This document shows, one piece after another, positions 38,811 to 47,830 of a DNA stretch of 64,000 bases. The stretch's first letter is position 1, and each line of letters opens with the position of its first letter. The notes beneath the pieces are model-generated. The model was given only the letters and a program-made list of their open reading frames with translations. It made no database searches and had not been told where the DNA came from. The stretch covers positions 597,938 to 661,937 of the forward strand of contig NZ_SNYN01000001.1 of NCBI RefSeq assembly GCF_004363075.1, read 5' to 3'. The stretch is from Actinorugispora endophytica (GTDB lineage Bacteria; Actinomycetota; Actinomycetes; Streptosporangiales; Streptosporangiaceae). A program made the position numbers and the translations under genes.

Positions 38811-39451
38811 CGCTTCGCCCCCAATAGCTCCGCGGCGTGGTCCATATGGGCGTGCACCGCCCTTTCGGCCGCCGCGGGGTCTGCGTCCCGGATCGCGGTC
38901 AGGATCGCGGTGTGTTCCTCGATGTTGCGCAGCATTCGGTCGGTCCCCCGCATTCCGGCCCTCATCATCCGCAGCTGGCGGTCGCGCAGGGAGTCGTACA
39001 GGCCGGTGAGGATGGCGTTGCCGCCCGCGGCGACGACCAGCCGGTGGAAGTCCCGGTCCGCGTGGACGAACTCCTGGCTGCCGGGCTCCAGGCGGGCCCG
39101 CATCTCGGCCAGCCGCGCGGTGAGCGCTTCGACCAGCGCGGCGCGCGCCCGGGTGTCCGCCCCGGCCGCCACCCGGGCGGTGAAGCCCTCGATGAGGCGC
39201 CGGGTCTCGATCACGTCGTCGATCTCCTGCTGCGACACCGGCACGATGAGCGCCCCTCGCTTGGGGTAGAGCCGGACGAGGCCCTCGACCTCCAACCGGA
39301 GCAGCGCCTCGCGCACGGGCGTTCGGGACACGCCCACGTCCGCCGCGATGTCGCCCTCGCTGACGAGCTCGCCGCCGGGGTACCGCCCGCCGAGGATGGC
39401 CTGCTTCGCGTGGGCGTACGCCCGGTCCGCCGCCGAGATCTTTGTATGCAT
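38807..39451 (-). CDS. GntR-family regulator, FCD domain
   Basis: A 214-residue repressor. The winged helix-turn-helix is at 8-70 (GGELVSEGDIAADVGVSRTP, then VREALLRLEVEGLVRLYPKRG). The all-helical FCD ligand domain follows, with metal or acid ligands in ADRDFHRLVV, IEEHTAILTAI and AHMDHA. The ATG has a TAGCAT -10 element a few bases upstream, so the message may be leaderless. Repeated TTGTAT elements around the start (near 39440-39462) could be its own operator. It is cotranscribed with the MFS gene. Confidence 0.92.
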   Translation of the reverse strand: MHTKISAADRAYAHAKQAILGGRYPGGELVSEGDIAADVGVSRTPVREALLRLEVEGLVRLYPKRGALIVPVSQQEIDDVIETRRLIEGFTARVAAGADTRARAALVEALTARLAEMRARLEPGSQEFVHADRDFHRLVVAAGGNAILTGLYDSLRDRQLRMMRAGMRGTDRMLRNIEEHTAILTAIRDADPAAAERAVHAHMDHAAELLGAKR

Positions 39452-39961
39452 GTTGTATCTATGCTAGCTCCGGACCCCGGCCCCTCCCACCGCCCACGGC
39501 CCGCGCACCGAGGCGCAGAACACACGCGGACGGCGTTTGCGCGGCGAACCCGCCGGATGCGGCGCACGGACCCCCTACTACACAAGGAGGACCGAAAGCG
39601 GCGACTCCAGGGCGGACGGCCGGGGACTTTTCCGCCCGCCTCGGGCGCACGGACGCCTCAGAGCCGCGCCAAACAGGCAATGACCAGGCAAAACGTTCTC
39701 CATATCGTGATTTCGGGATGATCACGATGTGAGATGGCATACATTTCCCGGACTCGCCTACCCGCAGCGGTTTCCTGCTAACATCCGGACGCGAGGATAA
39801 CTACGAGGTAACGGTGAACCCTGACCCTCGCAAAGATTGAGGATTCTCCGACCGCCTCGTCCGGCGGTCCGGGCGGTCGCAGCCGGCGGCTCCCGAACGA
39901 TGAATGGTGTGCTGCCGCGGCCACCGCGGAAGTACCCGAGCCACACCCGTCAGGAGACGTC
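39452..39961. other. intergenic region without a supported gene
   Basis: About 510 nt. AT-richer parts lie at 39680-39840 and contain promoter-like elements (TAACAT near 39779). A GTG with GAGG upstream near 39812 opens only an eight-codon ORF. The 3' end carries AGGAG before the TTG start at 39962. Confidence 0.4.
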
Positions 39962-40345
39962 TTGAGTCACCCGCGACTGAACAACCCCCGGTCCCACCGG
40001 GCGAAGTTGGCGGAAGCGGCCCGCGTGAAGCGCGCCCCCCGGCACGGCTTCCGCGCCGACCGCTCGGTCGAGGCCCTCTTCAGCGAACTGAACGCCCGCC
40101 AGGCCCGCCCCCTGTTCCAGGCGGGCTCCGCCGACGTCGCGATCGTCTCCACCCGCTGCGGGCTCAACGTCTGGTGCCGGGACGGCAAGTTCATCTGGAA
40201 CGACGTCCTCGGCTCGACCATCACGCACCCCGCGAGCGACCCCTCGGGAGCCGCCGCCCTCATCAACCCGCTGCGCCCGCTCCACATCGCCGCTCCGGCC
40301 CCACGCCACGCCCCCCACCACTCCCTGCGCCTCAGCGCCGCCTAG
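39962..40345 (+). CDS. hypothetical protein
   Basis: A 127-residue basic protein starting at TTG with AGGAG five bases upstream. A central domain reads FRADRSVEALFSELNARQAR, then ADVAIVSTRCGLNVWCRDGKFIW and ITHPASDPSGAAALI. I recall similar short proteins in Nocardiopsaceae but know no function. The N-terminus is rich in Arg/His; the C-terminus is low-complexity. Confidence 0.5.
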   Translation: MSHPRLNNPRSHRAKLAEAARVKRAPRHGFRADRSVEALFSELNARQARPLFQAGSADVAIVSTRCGLNVWCRDGKFIWNDVLGSTITHPASDPSGAAALINPLRPLHIAAPAPRHAPHHSLRLSAA

Positions 40346-40493
40346 GCGGTCTCCGGCGCGGGGGTGGTTCGGCGTGCCGGTGCTTCGGGTGGGTCGTTCG
40401 GCCTCACGCCACGCGGATCGCGAGGTCCCGGCGGGCGGCGACGGCGGGTGGAGGTCAGGGCCGCGCCCATGACGTCCGTCGCGTGAGGGTTCC

Positions 40494-40559
40494 GTTGACG
40501 GTCGTGGGCCTTCTGCCCTTCCCGGCCCCGAAACGGGCAGAAAGCCCACGACCGTCAAC
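40494..40559 (-). terminator. 25-bp hairpin with one wobble, long-hairpin family
   Basis: Arms 40494-40518 and 40535-40559 pair except at 40510/40543, which is C-A in plus-strand RNA but G-U in minus-strand RNA. The arms share CGTGG(G)CCTT with the other family members. It lies downstream of both the plus gene ending at 40345 and the minus-strand bkd genes. Confidence 0.65.
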
Positions 40560-40618
40560 AAAACCACCGGTGCCCGAATTCACCCCCGCGCCGGAAACCC
40601 CATAGCGGGTTGACCCGA

Positions 40619-40686
40619 CCCGCTGATCGTGGCCTTTCGGGGGTCTCGGAAGCGGTCGAGACCCCCGAAAGGCCACGATCAGCGGG
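40619..40686. terminator. 30-bp perfect hairpin, long-hairpin family
   Basis: Arms 40619-40648 and 40657-40686 pair perfectly around an 8-nt loop. The arms read CCCGCTGATCGTGGCCTTTC and GGGGGTCTCG, closely related to 20997-21064 and 8340-8411. It lies 67 nt after the stop of the E2 gene and probably terminates the bkd operon. Confidence 0.75.
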
Positions 40687-40752
40687 AAACCAGGGGCCTG
40701 AGCACGTGAGGCGGCCCCCGGACCGGGGGCCGCCGGGTTCTCCGGCCGTCTC

Positions 40753-42132
40753 CTATCCCCAGGCCAGTGCCACCGTCTCGGGGTCCTCCAGCATCAGGCC
40801 GACGTCGCGCAGGACCTTGGAGCCCAGCTCCCCGTCGACCAGCCGGTGGTCGAAGGACAGCGACAGCGTCGTCACCTTGCGGATCTTCAGCCTGCCCTTG
40901 TGGACCCACGGCATGTCGCGGATCTGGCCGAAGGCCAGGATCGCGGCCTCGCCCGGGTTGAGGATGGGGGTGCCCGCGTCCACACCGAAGACGCCCACGT
41001 TGGTGATCGTGATGGTGCCGCCGCTCATGTCGGCCGGAGTGGTCCGCCCCGCCCTCGCCGTGTCGGTGAGGGCCTGCAGGGCCCTGGCCAGTTCCGGCAG
41101 CGGCAGGCGGTCGGCGTCCTTGATGTTCGGCACGACCAGGCCGCGCTCGGTGGCCGCCGCGATCCCCAGGTTCACGTACCGCTTGACCACGATCTCCTGC
41201 GCGTCCTCGTCCCAGGAGGCGTTGACCTCCGGGTGGCGGCGCACCGCCGTGACGAGGGCCCTGGCCACCAGCAGCAGCGGGGAGACCTTCACCCCCGCGA
41301 ACTCCGGGCGCTCGCGGAGCTTTCGCACGGACTTCATCATCCTGGTGACGTCCACCTGCAGGAACTCCGTCACGTGCGGCGCGGTGAACGCGCTGTTCAC
41401 CATCGCCGCCGCCGTGTGCCTGCGCACTCCCCTGATCGGGACGCGCTGCTCCCTGGCCGCCCGGTCCGCGACGTCCTCCGCCGGTCCCGGAGGCGTCCGG
41501 AGCGGGGCCTCGGGGACGGGCGCGGCGGCCGCGGCGGCGGCGTGCCGCTGCACGTCCTCGCGCGTGACGATCCCGCCGGGACCGCCGGCCGCCACCGCCG
41601 TCAGGTCGACGCCGAGGTCCTTGGCGAGCTTGCGCACCGGCGGCTTGGCCAGGACCACGACCCGCTCCGCGGGAGCGGGAGCGGCGGGTTCGACACGCGC
41701 CGGCCCGGACGGCTCCCGGGTCCCGGCCTCCGGGCCTCCGGGAGCCCGGCGCGCCCGGCGCCGGGTGGCGCCCGCCTTCACCCCGTAGCCCACCAGGACC
41801 GGTTCGCGCTTCTCCGGCTCCTCCCGCTCGGTCGGCACGGCGGCCGCGGGCTCGGCGGCGCCCTGCGGCGCGGCGTCCCCGCCCCCGGTGTCGACCGTGA
41901 TGATCGGAGTGCCCACGTCCACCGTCGCCCCGGTCTCCACCAGGAGTTCGGTGACCGTGCCCGCGAACGGGCTGGGCAGCTCGACGGCGGCCTTGGCCGT
42001 CTCGATCTCGCAGATGACCTGGTTGACCTTCACCTCGTCGCCCGGCTTCACGCTCCAGGAGAGGATCTCGGCCTCGGTCAGCCCTTCCCCGACATCGGGG
42101 AGCCTGAACTGCTGCGTGCCCTGCTGAGTCAT
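40753..42132 (-). CDS. 2-oxoacid dehydrogenase E2 (dihydrolipoamide acyltransferase, branched-chain type)
   Basis: E2 core of the branched-chain (or pyruvate-like) dehydrogenase complex. It has one lipoyl domain (LPDVGEGLTEAEILSW, lipoylated Lys in EIETAKAAVE), a Pro/Ala linker, the peripheral-subunit binding domain (KPPVRKLAKDLGVDLTAVA) and a catalytic domain ending in the HxxxDG motif SFDHRLVDG. The 459-residue length fits. The ATG at 42132 has AGGTGG upstream. It is last in E1alpha-E1beta-E2, 17 nt after E1beta. There is no E3 gene here, so a shared lipoamide dehydrogenase is expected elsewhere. Confidence 0.94.
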   Translation of the reverse strand: MTQQGTQQFRLPDVGEGLTEAEILSWSVKPGDEVKVNQVICEIETAKAAVELPSPFAGTVTELLVETGATVDVGTPIITVDTGGGDAAPQGAAEPAAAVPTEREEPEKREPVLVGYGVKAGATRRRARRAPGGPEAGTREPSGPARVEPAAPAPAERVVVLAKPPVRKLAKDLGVDLTAVAAGGPGGIVTREDVQRHAAAAAAAPVPEAPLRTPPGPAEDVADRAAREQRVPIRGVRRHTAAAMVNSAFTAPHVTEFLQVDVTRMMKSVRKLRERPEFAGVKVSPLLLVARALVTAVRRHPEVNASWDEDAQEIVVKRYVNLGIAAATERGLVVPNIKDADRLPLPELARALQALTDTARAGRTTPADMSGGTITITNVGVFGVDAGTPILNPGEAAILAFGQIRDMPWVHKGRLKIRKVTTLSLSFDHRLVDGELGSKVLRDVGLMLEDPETVALAWG

Positions 42133-42148
42133 GTCCACCTGGCTCCCG

Positions 42149-43132
42149 TCAGAACGCGAACGCGCGGTCGATGCCGTCCAGGACCCGGTCCAGGTCCGGA
42201 AGGTAGTGGTCCTCCAGCCGCGACGGCGGGTACGGGGTGTCGAACCCGCCGACCCTGATGACCGGGGCCTCCAGGTGGTAGAAGCACTCCTCGGTGACGC
42301 GCGCGGCGATCTCGCCGCCCAGGCCGTGGCTGACCGGGGCCTCGTGCGCGATGACGAGGCGGCCGGTGCGCCGGACCGACGCGATGACGGTGTCGTAGTC
42401 CACCGGGGAGAGCGAACGCAGGTCGACGACCTCGATGGAGTGCTCGGTGTCGGCTTCGGCCGCCTGCAGCGCGGTCTTGACCATCGGCCCGTACGCCAGC
42501 AGGGTGGCGTCCGCGCCCTGCCGGGCCACGCGGGCCGCGCCCATGGGGGTGGCCGAGGCCGGGGCGCCGCCCGTCACGACGTCGGCCTTGTCCCAGTAGC
42601 GGCGCTTCGGCTCGAAGAAGACCACCGGGTCGTCGGAGGCCACGGCCTGCTGGATCATCCAGTAGGCGTCCTCGGGGTTGGCGACGGTGACCACCCGCAG
42701 CCCGGCGGTGTGCGCGAAGTACGCCTCGGGGGACTCGCTGTGGTGCTCGACCGCCCCGATGCCGCCGCCGTAGGGGATGCGGATGACGACGGGCAGCTTC
42801 ACCGTGCCGCCCGAGCGCGCCCGCATCTTGGCGAGCTGGGTGAACGTCTGGTTGGTGGCCGGGAAGAAGAAGCCGTCGAACTGGATCTCGCAGACCGGCC
42901 GGTAGCCGCGCAGCGCCAGGCCGATCGCGGTGCCGATGATGCCGGACTCGGCCAGCGGGGTGTCGATCACCCGGTCGGAGCCGAAGTCCTTGTACAGGCC
43001 GTCGGTGATCCGGAAGACGCCGCCGAGCCTGCCGACGTCCTCGCCCATCACCAGGACCTTGGGGTCGTCCTCCATGGCCCGGCGCAGGCCCTCGTTGATG
43101 GCCTTGCCGAGGGTGAGTCTCGTCCCGCTCAT
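42149..43132 (-). CDS. 2-oxoacid dehydrogenase E1 component, beta subunit
   Basis: Beta subunit of the thiamine-diphosphate E1 heterotetramer. It shows MGEDVGRLGGVFRITDGL, DTPLAESGIIGTAIGLALRG (with the ThDP-activating Glu), the FDGFFFPATNQ segment, PYGGGIGAVEHHSESPEAYF and the C-terminal transketolase domain (DLRSLSPVDYDTV). It is 327 residues. Its ATG overlaps the E1alpha stop by four bases (ATGA), so translation is coupled. The HSQS-like EHHSESPEA stretch and complex layout favour the branched-chain 2-oxoacid or acetoin-like family over classical actinobacterial AceE. Confidence 0.95.
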   Translation of the reverse strand: MSGTRLTLGKAINEGLRRAMEDDPKVLVMGEDVGRLGGVFRITDGLYKDFGSDRVIDTPLAESGIIGTAIGLALRGYRPVCEIQFDGFFFPATNQTFTQLAKMRARSGGTVKLPVVIRIPYGGGIGAVEHHSESPEAYFAHTAGLRVVTVANPEDAYWMIQQAVASDDPVVFFEPKRRYWDKADVVTGGAPASATPMGAARVARQGADATLLAYGPMVKTALQAAEADTEHSIEVVDLRSLSPVDYDTVIASVRRTGRLVIAHEAPVSHGLGGEIAARVTEECFYHLEAPVIRVGGFDTPYPPSRLEDHYLPDLDRVLDGIDRAFAF

Positions 43133-44241
43133 CGGACAACCCCTTCCGCGCCCTCGAAAGAGGCCAGGTAGTCGGCGAACTCCGCGCGCTGCCGCTCCAG
43201 GTGGGTGTGCGGTTCGGCGTAGACCTCGTTGAAGATGTCCAGCGGGGCGGGGTCGGGCAGCGCGCGGCAGTCGCGGCGCACCCGCTCCCCCAGTTCCTCG
43301 GCCTCGGCGTCGACGGCCGCGAAGAAGGCGTCGTCGGCCAGGTCGTTCGCCGCGAGGTAGGACCAGACCCTGCTGATCGGGTCCTTGAGCTTCCACTCCT
43401 CGGTCTCCGCCGACGGCCGGTAGCGGCTGGGGTCGTCGGAGGTGGTGTGCGCGCCCATGCGGTAGGTGAACGCCTCGACGAGCGTGGGTCCCTGGCCCTC
43501 GCGCGCGTTCCGCAGGGCCTTGCGGGTGACCGCCAGGCACGCCAGCACGTCGTTGCCGTCCACCCGGACCCCGGGGAAGCCGAACCCGGCCGCCCGCCGG
43601 TAGATGGGCGCCCGGGACTGGCGTTCCAGCGGCTCGGAGATGGCCCACTGGTTGTTCTGGCAGAAGAAGACGATCGGCGCGTTGTTGACCGCCGCGAAGT
43701 TGAACGCCTCGTTGGTGTCGCCCTGGCTGGTGGCGCCGTCCCCGAAGTAGGTGATGACCGCGGTGCCGTCCTCGCCGACGGCGCCGTCGCGCTGGACGCC
43801 CATCGCGTACCCGGTGGCGTGCAGCGTCTGGCTGCCGATGACGATCGCGTAGAGGTGGAAGCCGTGCTCGGCGGGGTCCCAGCCCCCGTTGGTGACCCCC
43901 CGGAACATGCCGAGCAGCTGCTTGTGGTCGACCCCGCGGCACCAGGCCACGCCGTGGTCGCGGTAGGAGGGGAAGGCCATGTCGTTCGGCCGCAGCGCGC
44001 GGCCCGAACCGATCTGCGCGGCCTCCTGCCCCAGGAGCGAGGCCCACAGGCCCAGCTCCCCCTGGCGTTGCAGTGCGACCGCCTCGGCGTCGACGCGCCG
44101 TACCAGCACGAGGTCGCGGTACAGGCCGCGGACCTCCTCGGGAGTGATGTCGAGGGGGTAGTCGGGGTGCTGGACGAACTCCCCTTCGGGGGTCAGGAGC
44201 TGGATGAGTTCCGGCTCTTCGTGCGCGGTGCTGTCAGACAC
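43129..44241 (-). CDS. 2-oxoacid dehydrogenase E1 component, alpha subunit
   Basis: Alpha subunit that binds thiamine diphosphate: the GDG...NN motif appears as GDGATSQGDTNEAFN and FCQNNQWAIS. It begins with LLTPEGEFVQHPDYPLDI, typical of actinobacterial branched-chain E1alpha, and contains the phosphorylation-loop equivalent YRMGAHTTSDDPSRYR. It is 370 residues. It is the first gene of the operon, with GGAGCG further up and no regulator gene adjacent. The complex supplies isobutyryl-, isovaleryl- and 2-methylbutyryl-CoA as primers for branched fatty acids or for oxidation. Confidence 0.95.
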   Translation of the reverse strand: MSDSTAHEEPELIQLLTPEGEFVQHPDYPLDITPEEVRGLYRDLVLVRRVDAEAVALQRQGELGLWASLLGQEAAQIGSGRALRPNDMAFPSYRDHGVAWCRGVDHKQLLGMFRGVTNGGWDPAEHGFHLYAIVIGSQTLHATGYAMGVQRDGAVGEDGTAVITYFGDGATSQGDTNEAFNFAAVNNAPIVFFCQNNQWAISEPLERQSRAPIYRRAAGFGFPGVRVDGNDVLACLAVTRKALRNAREGQGPTLVEAFTYRMGAHTTSDDPSRYRPSAETEEWKLKDPISRVWSYLAANDLADDAFFAAVDAEAEELGERVRRDCRALPDPAPLDIFNEVYAEPHTHLERQRAEFADYLASFEGAEGVVR

Positions 44242-44662
44242 CTGTCGCTCCTCGGTCTCGGGGCCGATTGACGGGGTACCGGTGGTCGGCCGTCTGTCCG
44301 CCCACCAACCCGGGGTAACGGGTGCGAGTGGGCGGCCGTACCGCCATCGTGACAGATCTCACCGCACACGGCGCAAGACCCCGGCAACACCTTTTGTCGA
44401 TCGGCCCATGATCCCGTAGAAGGGTGAAAACCCCAACTACCAGGACTTCCTAGCAGAAACAAGGACATCCGAATAAAAATTCGGCCGTCCTAGCGGAGTC
44501 CGGGCGCGGTGGAGGGCCGAGTCCCGTGGGAGCGGCGCACAAGGGAAGGGGGAGCGGTCGCTTCGTCACCGGGACCGCGAACAACGGTGACGGAAAGCGA
44601 CGGTTCTGAGGCGTGTTCTCGATCGGGCCCGCCCGTGCCCGTCAGGAGGAGCGCGGTCCGGG
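44242..44662. other. intergenic region between bkd operon and sigR-like gene
   Basis: Contains the bkd promoter region and the 3' end region of the sigR-like transcript. I looked here for an rsrA-type anti-sigma gene (HxxxCxxC) on the minus strand and found none. A hairpin at 44462-44491 is the only clear structure. Confidence 0.55.
44462..44491 (-). terminator. hairpin downstream of the sigR-like gene
   Basis: CCGAAT and ATTCGG close a four-base AAAA loop, extended outward by AGGAC/GTCCT after a two-base internal mismatch. On the minus strand the loop is TTTT. It lies 170 nt after the sigR-like stop and could end that transcript. Confidence 0.5.
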
Positions 44663-45361
44663 TCAGGCCGGCTGGAGGCCGCGCTCCCTGGCGTAGTCCG
44701 CCAGGAGGACGCGCAGCTGCCGCCGCGCGCGGTGCAGCCGGGACATGACCGTGCCCAGCGGGGTGTCCATCCGCGCGGCGACCTCCTTGTAGGAGTAGCC
44801 CTCGATGTCGATCAGGTAGACGACGAGGCGGAAGTCCTCGGGAAGCTCGGCCAGCGCCGTGCGGACGGCGGAGTCGGGCAGGCGGTCGAGGACCTCCGAC
44901 TCGGCCGAGCGCGACCCGGTGGACGCGTGCGTGTCCGCCGCGGCGAGCTGCCAGTCCTTGATCTCGTCCGTGGTCTCCTGGCGCGGCTCGCGCTGCTTCT
45001 TGCGGTAGCCGTTGATGAAGGTGTTGGTGAGGATCCGGTAGAGCCACGCCCGCAGGTTGGTCCCGGCCCGGAACTGGTGGAAGTTGGCGAAGGCCTTGGT
45101 GAAGGTCTCCTGGACGAGGTCCTCGGCGTCGGCCGAGTTCCGGGTCATCCGCAGGGCTGCGGGGTAGAGCTGGTCGGCGTACGGCGTGACGGCCTCGGCG
45201 AAGTCGGGGACCTCGGGGATCTCCGCACTACCGGTGTCCGTCGGGCGCTCGAGTTCGATGGTCGTCAAATCTCCCCCTAGGGACGACCGTGGATGCTGAC
45301 ACTTACTTAGACGCGATTCCGGGCGGTCCATGATGACCGGACCTGGGGTGATTAGCGTCAT
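44663..45361 (-). CDS. ECF sigma factor, SigR family
   Basis: Group IV sigma factor close to Streptomyces SigR, the thiol-oxidative stress regulator. Region 2 reads [22 protein letters not shown]...[22 protein letters not shown]; region 4 reads [20 protein letters not shown]...[14 protein letters not shown]. The RKKQREP and ARERGLQPA stretches match SigR closely. I give the ATG at 45361 (GGAGA and AGGA upstream; 232 residues); a TTG at 45268 with GGGGGAG gives a 201-residue form, recalling the long and short SigR forms in S. coelicolor. No rsrA gene follows, unlike in Streptomyces, where it is directly downstream. Confidence 0.85.
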   Translation of the reverse strand: MTLITPGPVIMDRPESRLSKCQHPRSSLGGDLTTIELERPTDTGSAEIPEVPDFAEAVTPYADQLYPAALRMTRNSADAEDLVQETFTKAFANFHQFRAGTNLRAWLYRILTNTFINGYRKKQREPRQETTDEIKDWQLAAADTHASTGSRSAESEVLDRLPDSAVRTALAELPEDFRLVVYLIDIEGYSYKEVAARMDTPLGTVMSRLHRARRQLRVLLADYARERGLQPA

Positions 45362-45633
45362 AGTTCCTATTCTCCGGTTCACCCAACGGTGAGAATCCGG
45401 TAAAGGATCCCTCTCGCGTTCCCTGCCCGCGAGGGGTTTCGTGTCACGGGCCGGTTCCGGCCACCGCGTCCACGCCGCCCCCACCAGGCGACTGCTTCTC
45501 GCTGTGTGGAGTTGTCCCCTGCCCGAGCGGGCGCGCTCCACACATCGGGCCGGGGCCGCGGCGGCCGGTTCGGCCGCCGGACCGGCCTTGCCGTACGCTT
45601 CTCAGTGCTCGCCAGATCAACCATGGAGGACCC

Positions 45634-45876
45634 GTGGCCCGCGTCATCGTCGACGTCATGCTCAAGCCCGAGATCCTGGACCCCCAGGGCCAGGCCATCG
45701 TGGGGGCCTGCGGTCGTCTCGGCTTCCCCGGTGTGACCCAGGTCCGCCAGGGCAAGCGCTTCGAGGTCGAGCTCGAGGGCGAGGCCGACGAGGCCAAGCT
45801 CGCCGAGGTCCGCAAGCTCGCCGAGACCCTGCTCGCCAACCCCGTCATCGAGGACTTCACCCTGCGCGTCGAGTAG
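45634..45876 (+). CDS. purS: phosphoribosylformylglycinamidine synthase subunit PurS
   Basis: Small structural subunit of the three-part FGAM synthase (PurS, PurQ, PurL) that adds an amide N to FGAR in purine synthesis. The 80-residue sequence begins RVIVDVMLKPEILDPQGQAI and has the conserved RQGKRFEVELEGEAD and LANPVIEDFTL. The GTG start has GGAGG six bases upstream. It is separated from purQ by an RsbW-like gene, which is unusual because purS and purQ are normally adjacent. Confidence 0.95.
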   Translation: MARVIVDVMLKPEILDPQGQAIVGACGRLGFPGVTQVRQGKRFEVELEGEADEAKLAEVRKLAETLLANPVIEDFTLRVE

Positions 45877-45995
45877 CCCTGCCAGGGCCTGCCCGCGACC
45901 TCCACCCCATCCGGAAACCGTCCGAAACTCAGCGGTTTCACAGGAAAGACCCCGGGAACGTCTTCACTGTGCGAAACGCTGCGGGGACCGGGTCG

Positions 45996-46442
45996 ATGGA
46001 CGAGCGATTCTCGATCGCGTTGCCCCGGGCCGCGTACACCGTTCCCGTCATGCGCCAGTTCATGGGCGGCGCGCTGGAGGCCAACGGGGTCTGCGCCGAA
46101 TGCCTTTCCGACATCCTGGTCGCGGTCACCGAAGCCTGCGCGAACGTCGTCGACCACGGCGACCCCGCGCCCGGCTACGAGGTTCTGGCCAGAGTGAGAC
46201 ACGGTTTCTGCACGTTGGAGATCGTGCACACCGGCCGTTACTTCAACCCCGCGGTCGTACCGCCCCGCCCCTCCCCGGACTCGGAGTCGGGGCGGGGCAT
46301 CCTGCTGATGCGCGAACTCATGGACCGGGTGGTATTCGACACCGATCCGCGCGACCGGATCACCGTCTACCTGGCGAAGCGCCTGTGCGTGGCGCCGTCC
46401 CTGACCGACCCCCGCCTGACCACGATCCCGGTCCCCCGGTAG
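45996..46442 (+). CDS. RsbW-like ATP-binding anti-sigma/kinase protein
   Basis: A 148-residue GHKL ATPase domain of the RsbW/SpoIIAB type. It begins ERFSIALPRAAYTVPVMRQF. The N-box is LVAVTEACANVVDHG and the ATP-lid glycine box is SGRGILLMRELMD. Streptomyces-type genomes hold many such proteins; most bind a partner anti-anti-sigma or regulate a PP2C phosphatase. No STAS or PP2C gene is adjacent. The ATG at 45996 is preceded by GGGGA; a GTG at 45969 is an alternative. It sits between purS and purQ, 120-125 nt from each. Confidence 0.85.
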   Translation: MDERFSIALPRAAYTVPVMRQFMGGALEANGVCAECLSDILVAVTEACANVVDHGDPAPGYEVLARVRHGFCTLEIVHTGRYFNPAVVPPRPSPDSESGRGILLMRELMDRVVFDTDPRDRITVYLAKRLCVAPSLTDPRLTTIPVPR

Positions 46443-46568
46443 CGCCCCGTCCGGCCACGGGCAGATCCGCCGGGTGGGGGCACCGGGTAACCTCGTATGC
46501 GGCCGAGCTGTTCGGGACGCACTCGGCCCTGGCCTTGCTCCCGTCCACACCTTTCGGAGAGTGCCCAT

Positions 46569-47273
46569 ATGACTGCCCGCGTGGGCGTCGTCACCTTCCC
46601 CGGTTCCCTTGACGACAGGGACGCCGCGCGCGCGGTGCGCGTCGCAGGCGCCGAACCCGTCTCGCTCTGGCACGGCGACGCCGACCTCAAGGGCGTCGAC
46701 GCGGTCGTCCTGCCAGGCGGGTTCTCCTACGGGGACTACCTGCGCTGCGGAGCCATCGCCCGCTTCGCCCCGATCATGACCGAGCTCGTGCCCGCCGCGC
46801 GCTCGGGACTCCTGCCGGTGCTGGGCATCTGCAACGGCTTCCAGATCCTGTGCGAGAGCCACCTCCTGCCCGGCGCGCTGACCCGCAACTCCTCCCGGCA
46901 CTTCGTCTGCCGTGACCAGCTCCTGCGCGTGGAGGCCGCCGACACCGCCTGGACCGGCTCCTACTCCTCGGGCCAGGAGATCCTCATCCCGCTCAAGAGC
47001 GGTGAGGGCAGCTACGTGGCGGGCGGCGAGACGCTCGCCGAGCTGGAGCGCGAGGGCCGGGTCGTGGCCCGCTACGTGGACTCCTCGCCCAACGGCTCCC
47101 AGAACGACATCGCCGGGATCACCAACGAGCACCGCAACGTGGTGGGCCTCATGCCGCACCCCGAGCACGCGGTGGAGGCGCTGACCGGCCCCTCGGTGGA
47201 CGGCCTCGGCTTCTTCACCTCGGTCCTGGCCCGCCTCGCCGACGGCGCGCCGCTGGCCGCCGCGACGGGCTGA
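46569..47273 (+). CDS. purQ: phosphoribosylformylglycinamidine synthase subunit PurQ
   Basis: Class I glutamine amidotransferase subunit that generates ammonia for PurL. The nucleophile Cys lies in [10 protein letters not shown]; His and Glu of the triad lie in MPHPEHA near the end. The early segment [18 protein letters not shown] and [14 protein letters not shown] are characteristic. The product is 234 residues. GGAGAG lies nine bases before the ATG. Confidence 0.96.
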   Translation: MTARVGVVTFPGSLDDRDAARAVRVAGAEPVSLWHGDADLKGVDAVVLPGGFSYGDYLRCGAIARFAPIMTELVPAARSGLLPVLGICNGFQILCESHLLPGALTRNSSRHFVCRDQLLRVEAADTAWTGSYSSGQEILIPLKSGEGSYVAGGETLAELEREGRVVARYVDSSPNGSQNDIAGITNEHRNVVGLMPHPEHAVEALTGPSVDGLGFFTSVLARLADGAPLAAATG

Positions 47274-47275
47274 GC

Positions 47276-47788
47276 GTGCCGCCCCGGGGGAACGGCTTCG
47301 CGCTGATGACGCTGCTGCGGTCCAGGACGGCGATGGTCGTCCTGGCGACCCTGGCCATCGTCGCCATGGTCTCGACCACGGCCGTCGGGCTGCTGAACTC
47401 CGCGCAGGCCCCCGGAGGCGTCGAGGGGGCCGCGCAGAAGCCCCCGGACGCTCCCGGCGTCGCGGCCCTGGGAGCCGCCCCCCAGGGCATGACGTACACC
47501 GACCTCGGCGAGCAGTGCGACCTGTCCGAGTGCTTCCGCCCGATCGCGGTGACCGCCGACGGCCTCGACTCCGAGGAGACGATCGACGCCGTCTACACGC
47601 ACCTGATCGACGAGGGCTGGGGGCGGCTGCTGCCCGAGGGGCGGACCGACCCGGACGAGGTGCCGTTCTCCGAGTCCGCGCTCAGCGACGGCGCCGTCCT
47701 CGTCCAGGCCAGCGTCCAGCCGTACACCACGGACTCCACGGCCGGGCTGCTCCTGGCGCACACGGTGCCGCCGTCCCCGGCCTCCTAA
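47276..47788 (+). CDS. membrane-anchored extracytoplasmic protein, unknown function
   Basis: A 170-residue protein with one N-terminal membrane or signal helix (about residues 19-41; MVVLATLAIVAMVSTTAVGL), a Pro/Ala spacer and a small exported domain with two cysteines (CDLSEC) that could form a disulfide. No family is recognised. It starts at GTG 47276, two bases after the purQ stop, or at ATG 47306; neither has a strong site, so coupling to purQ is likely. It sits between purQ and purL within the pur operon. Confidence 0.6.
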   Translation: MPPRGNGFALMTLLRSRTAMVVLATLAIVAMVSTTAVGLLNSAQAPGGVEGAAQKPPDAPGVAALGAAPQGMTYTDLGEQCDLSECFRPIAVTADGLDSEETIDAVYTHLIDEGWGRLLPEGRTDPDEVPFSESALSDGAVLVQASVQPYTTDSTAGLLLAHTVPPSPAS

Positions 47789-47830
47789 GCCCTGATCCGC
47801 TCCAGCCTTCCCGAACGGAAAATGACCCGC

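Noticed and set aside
44490-44662. Possible rsrA gene downstream of the sigR-like gene
   Set aside because: No HxxxCxxC motif in any frame and no start with a ribosome binding site.
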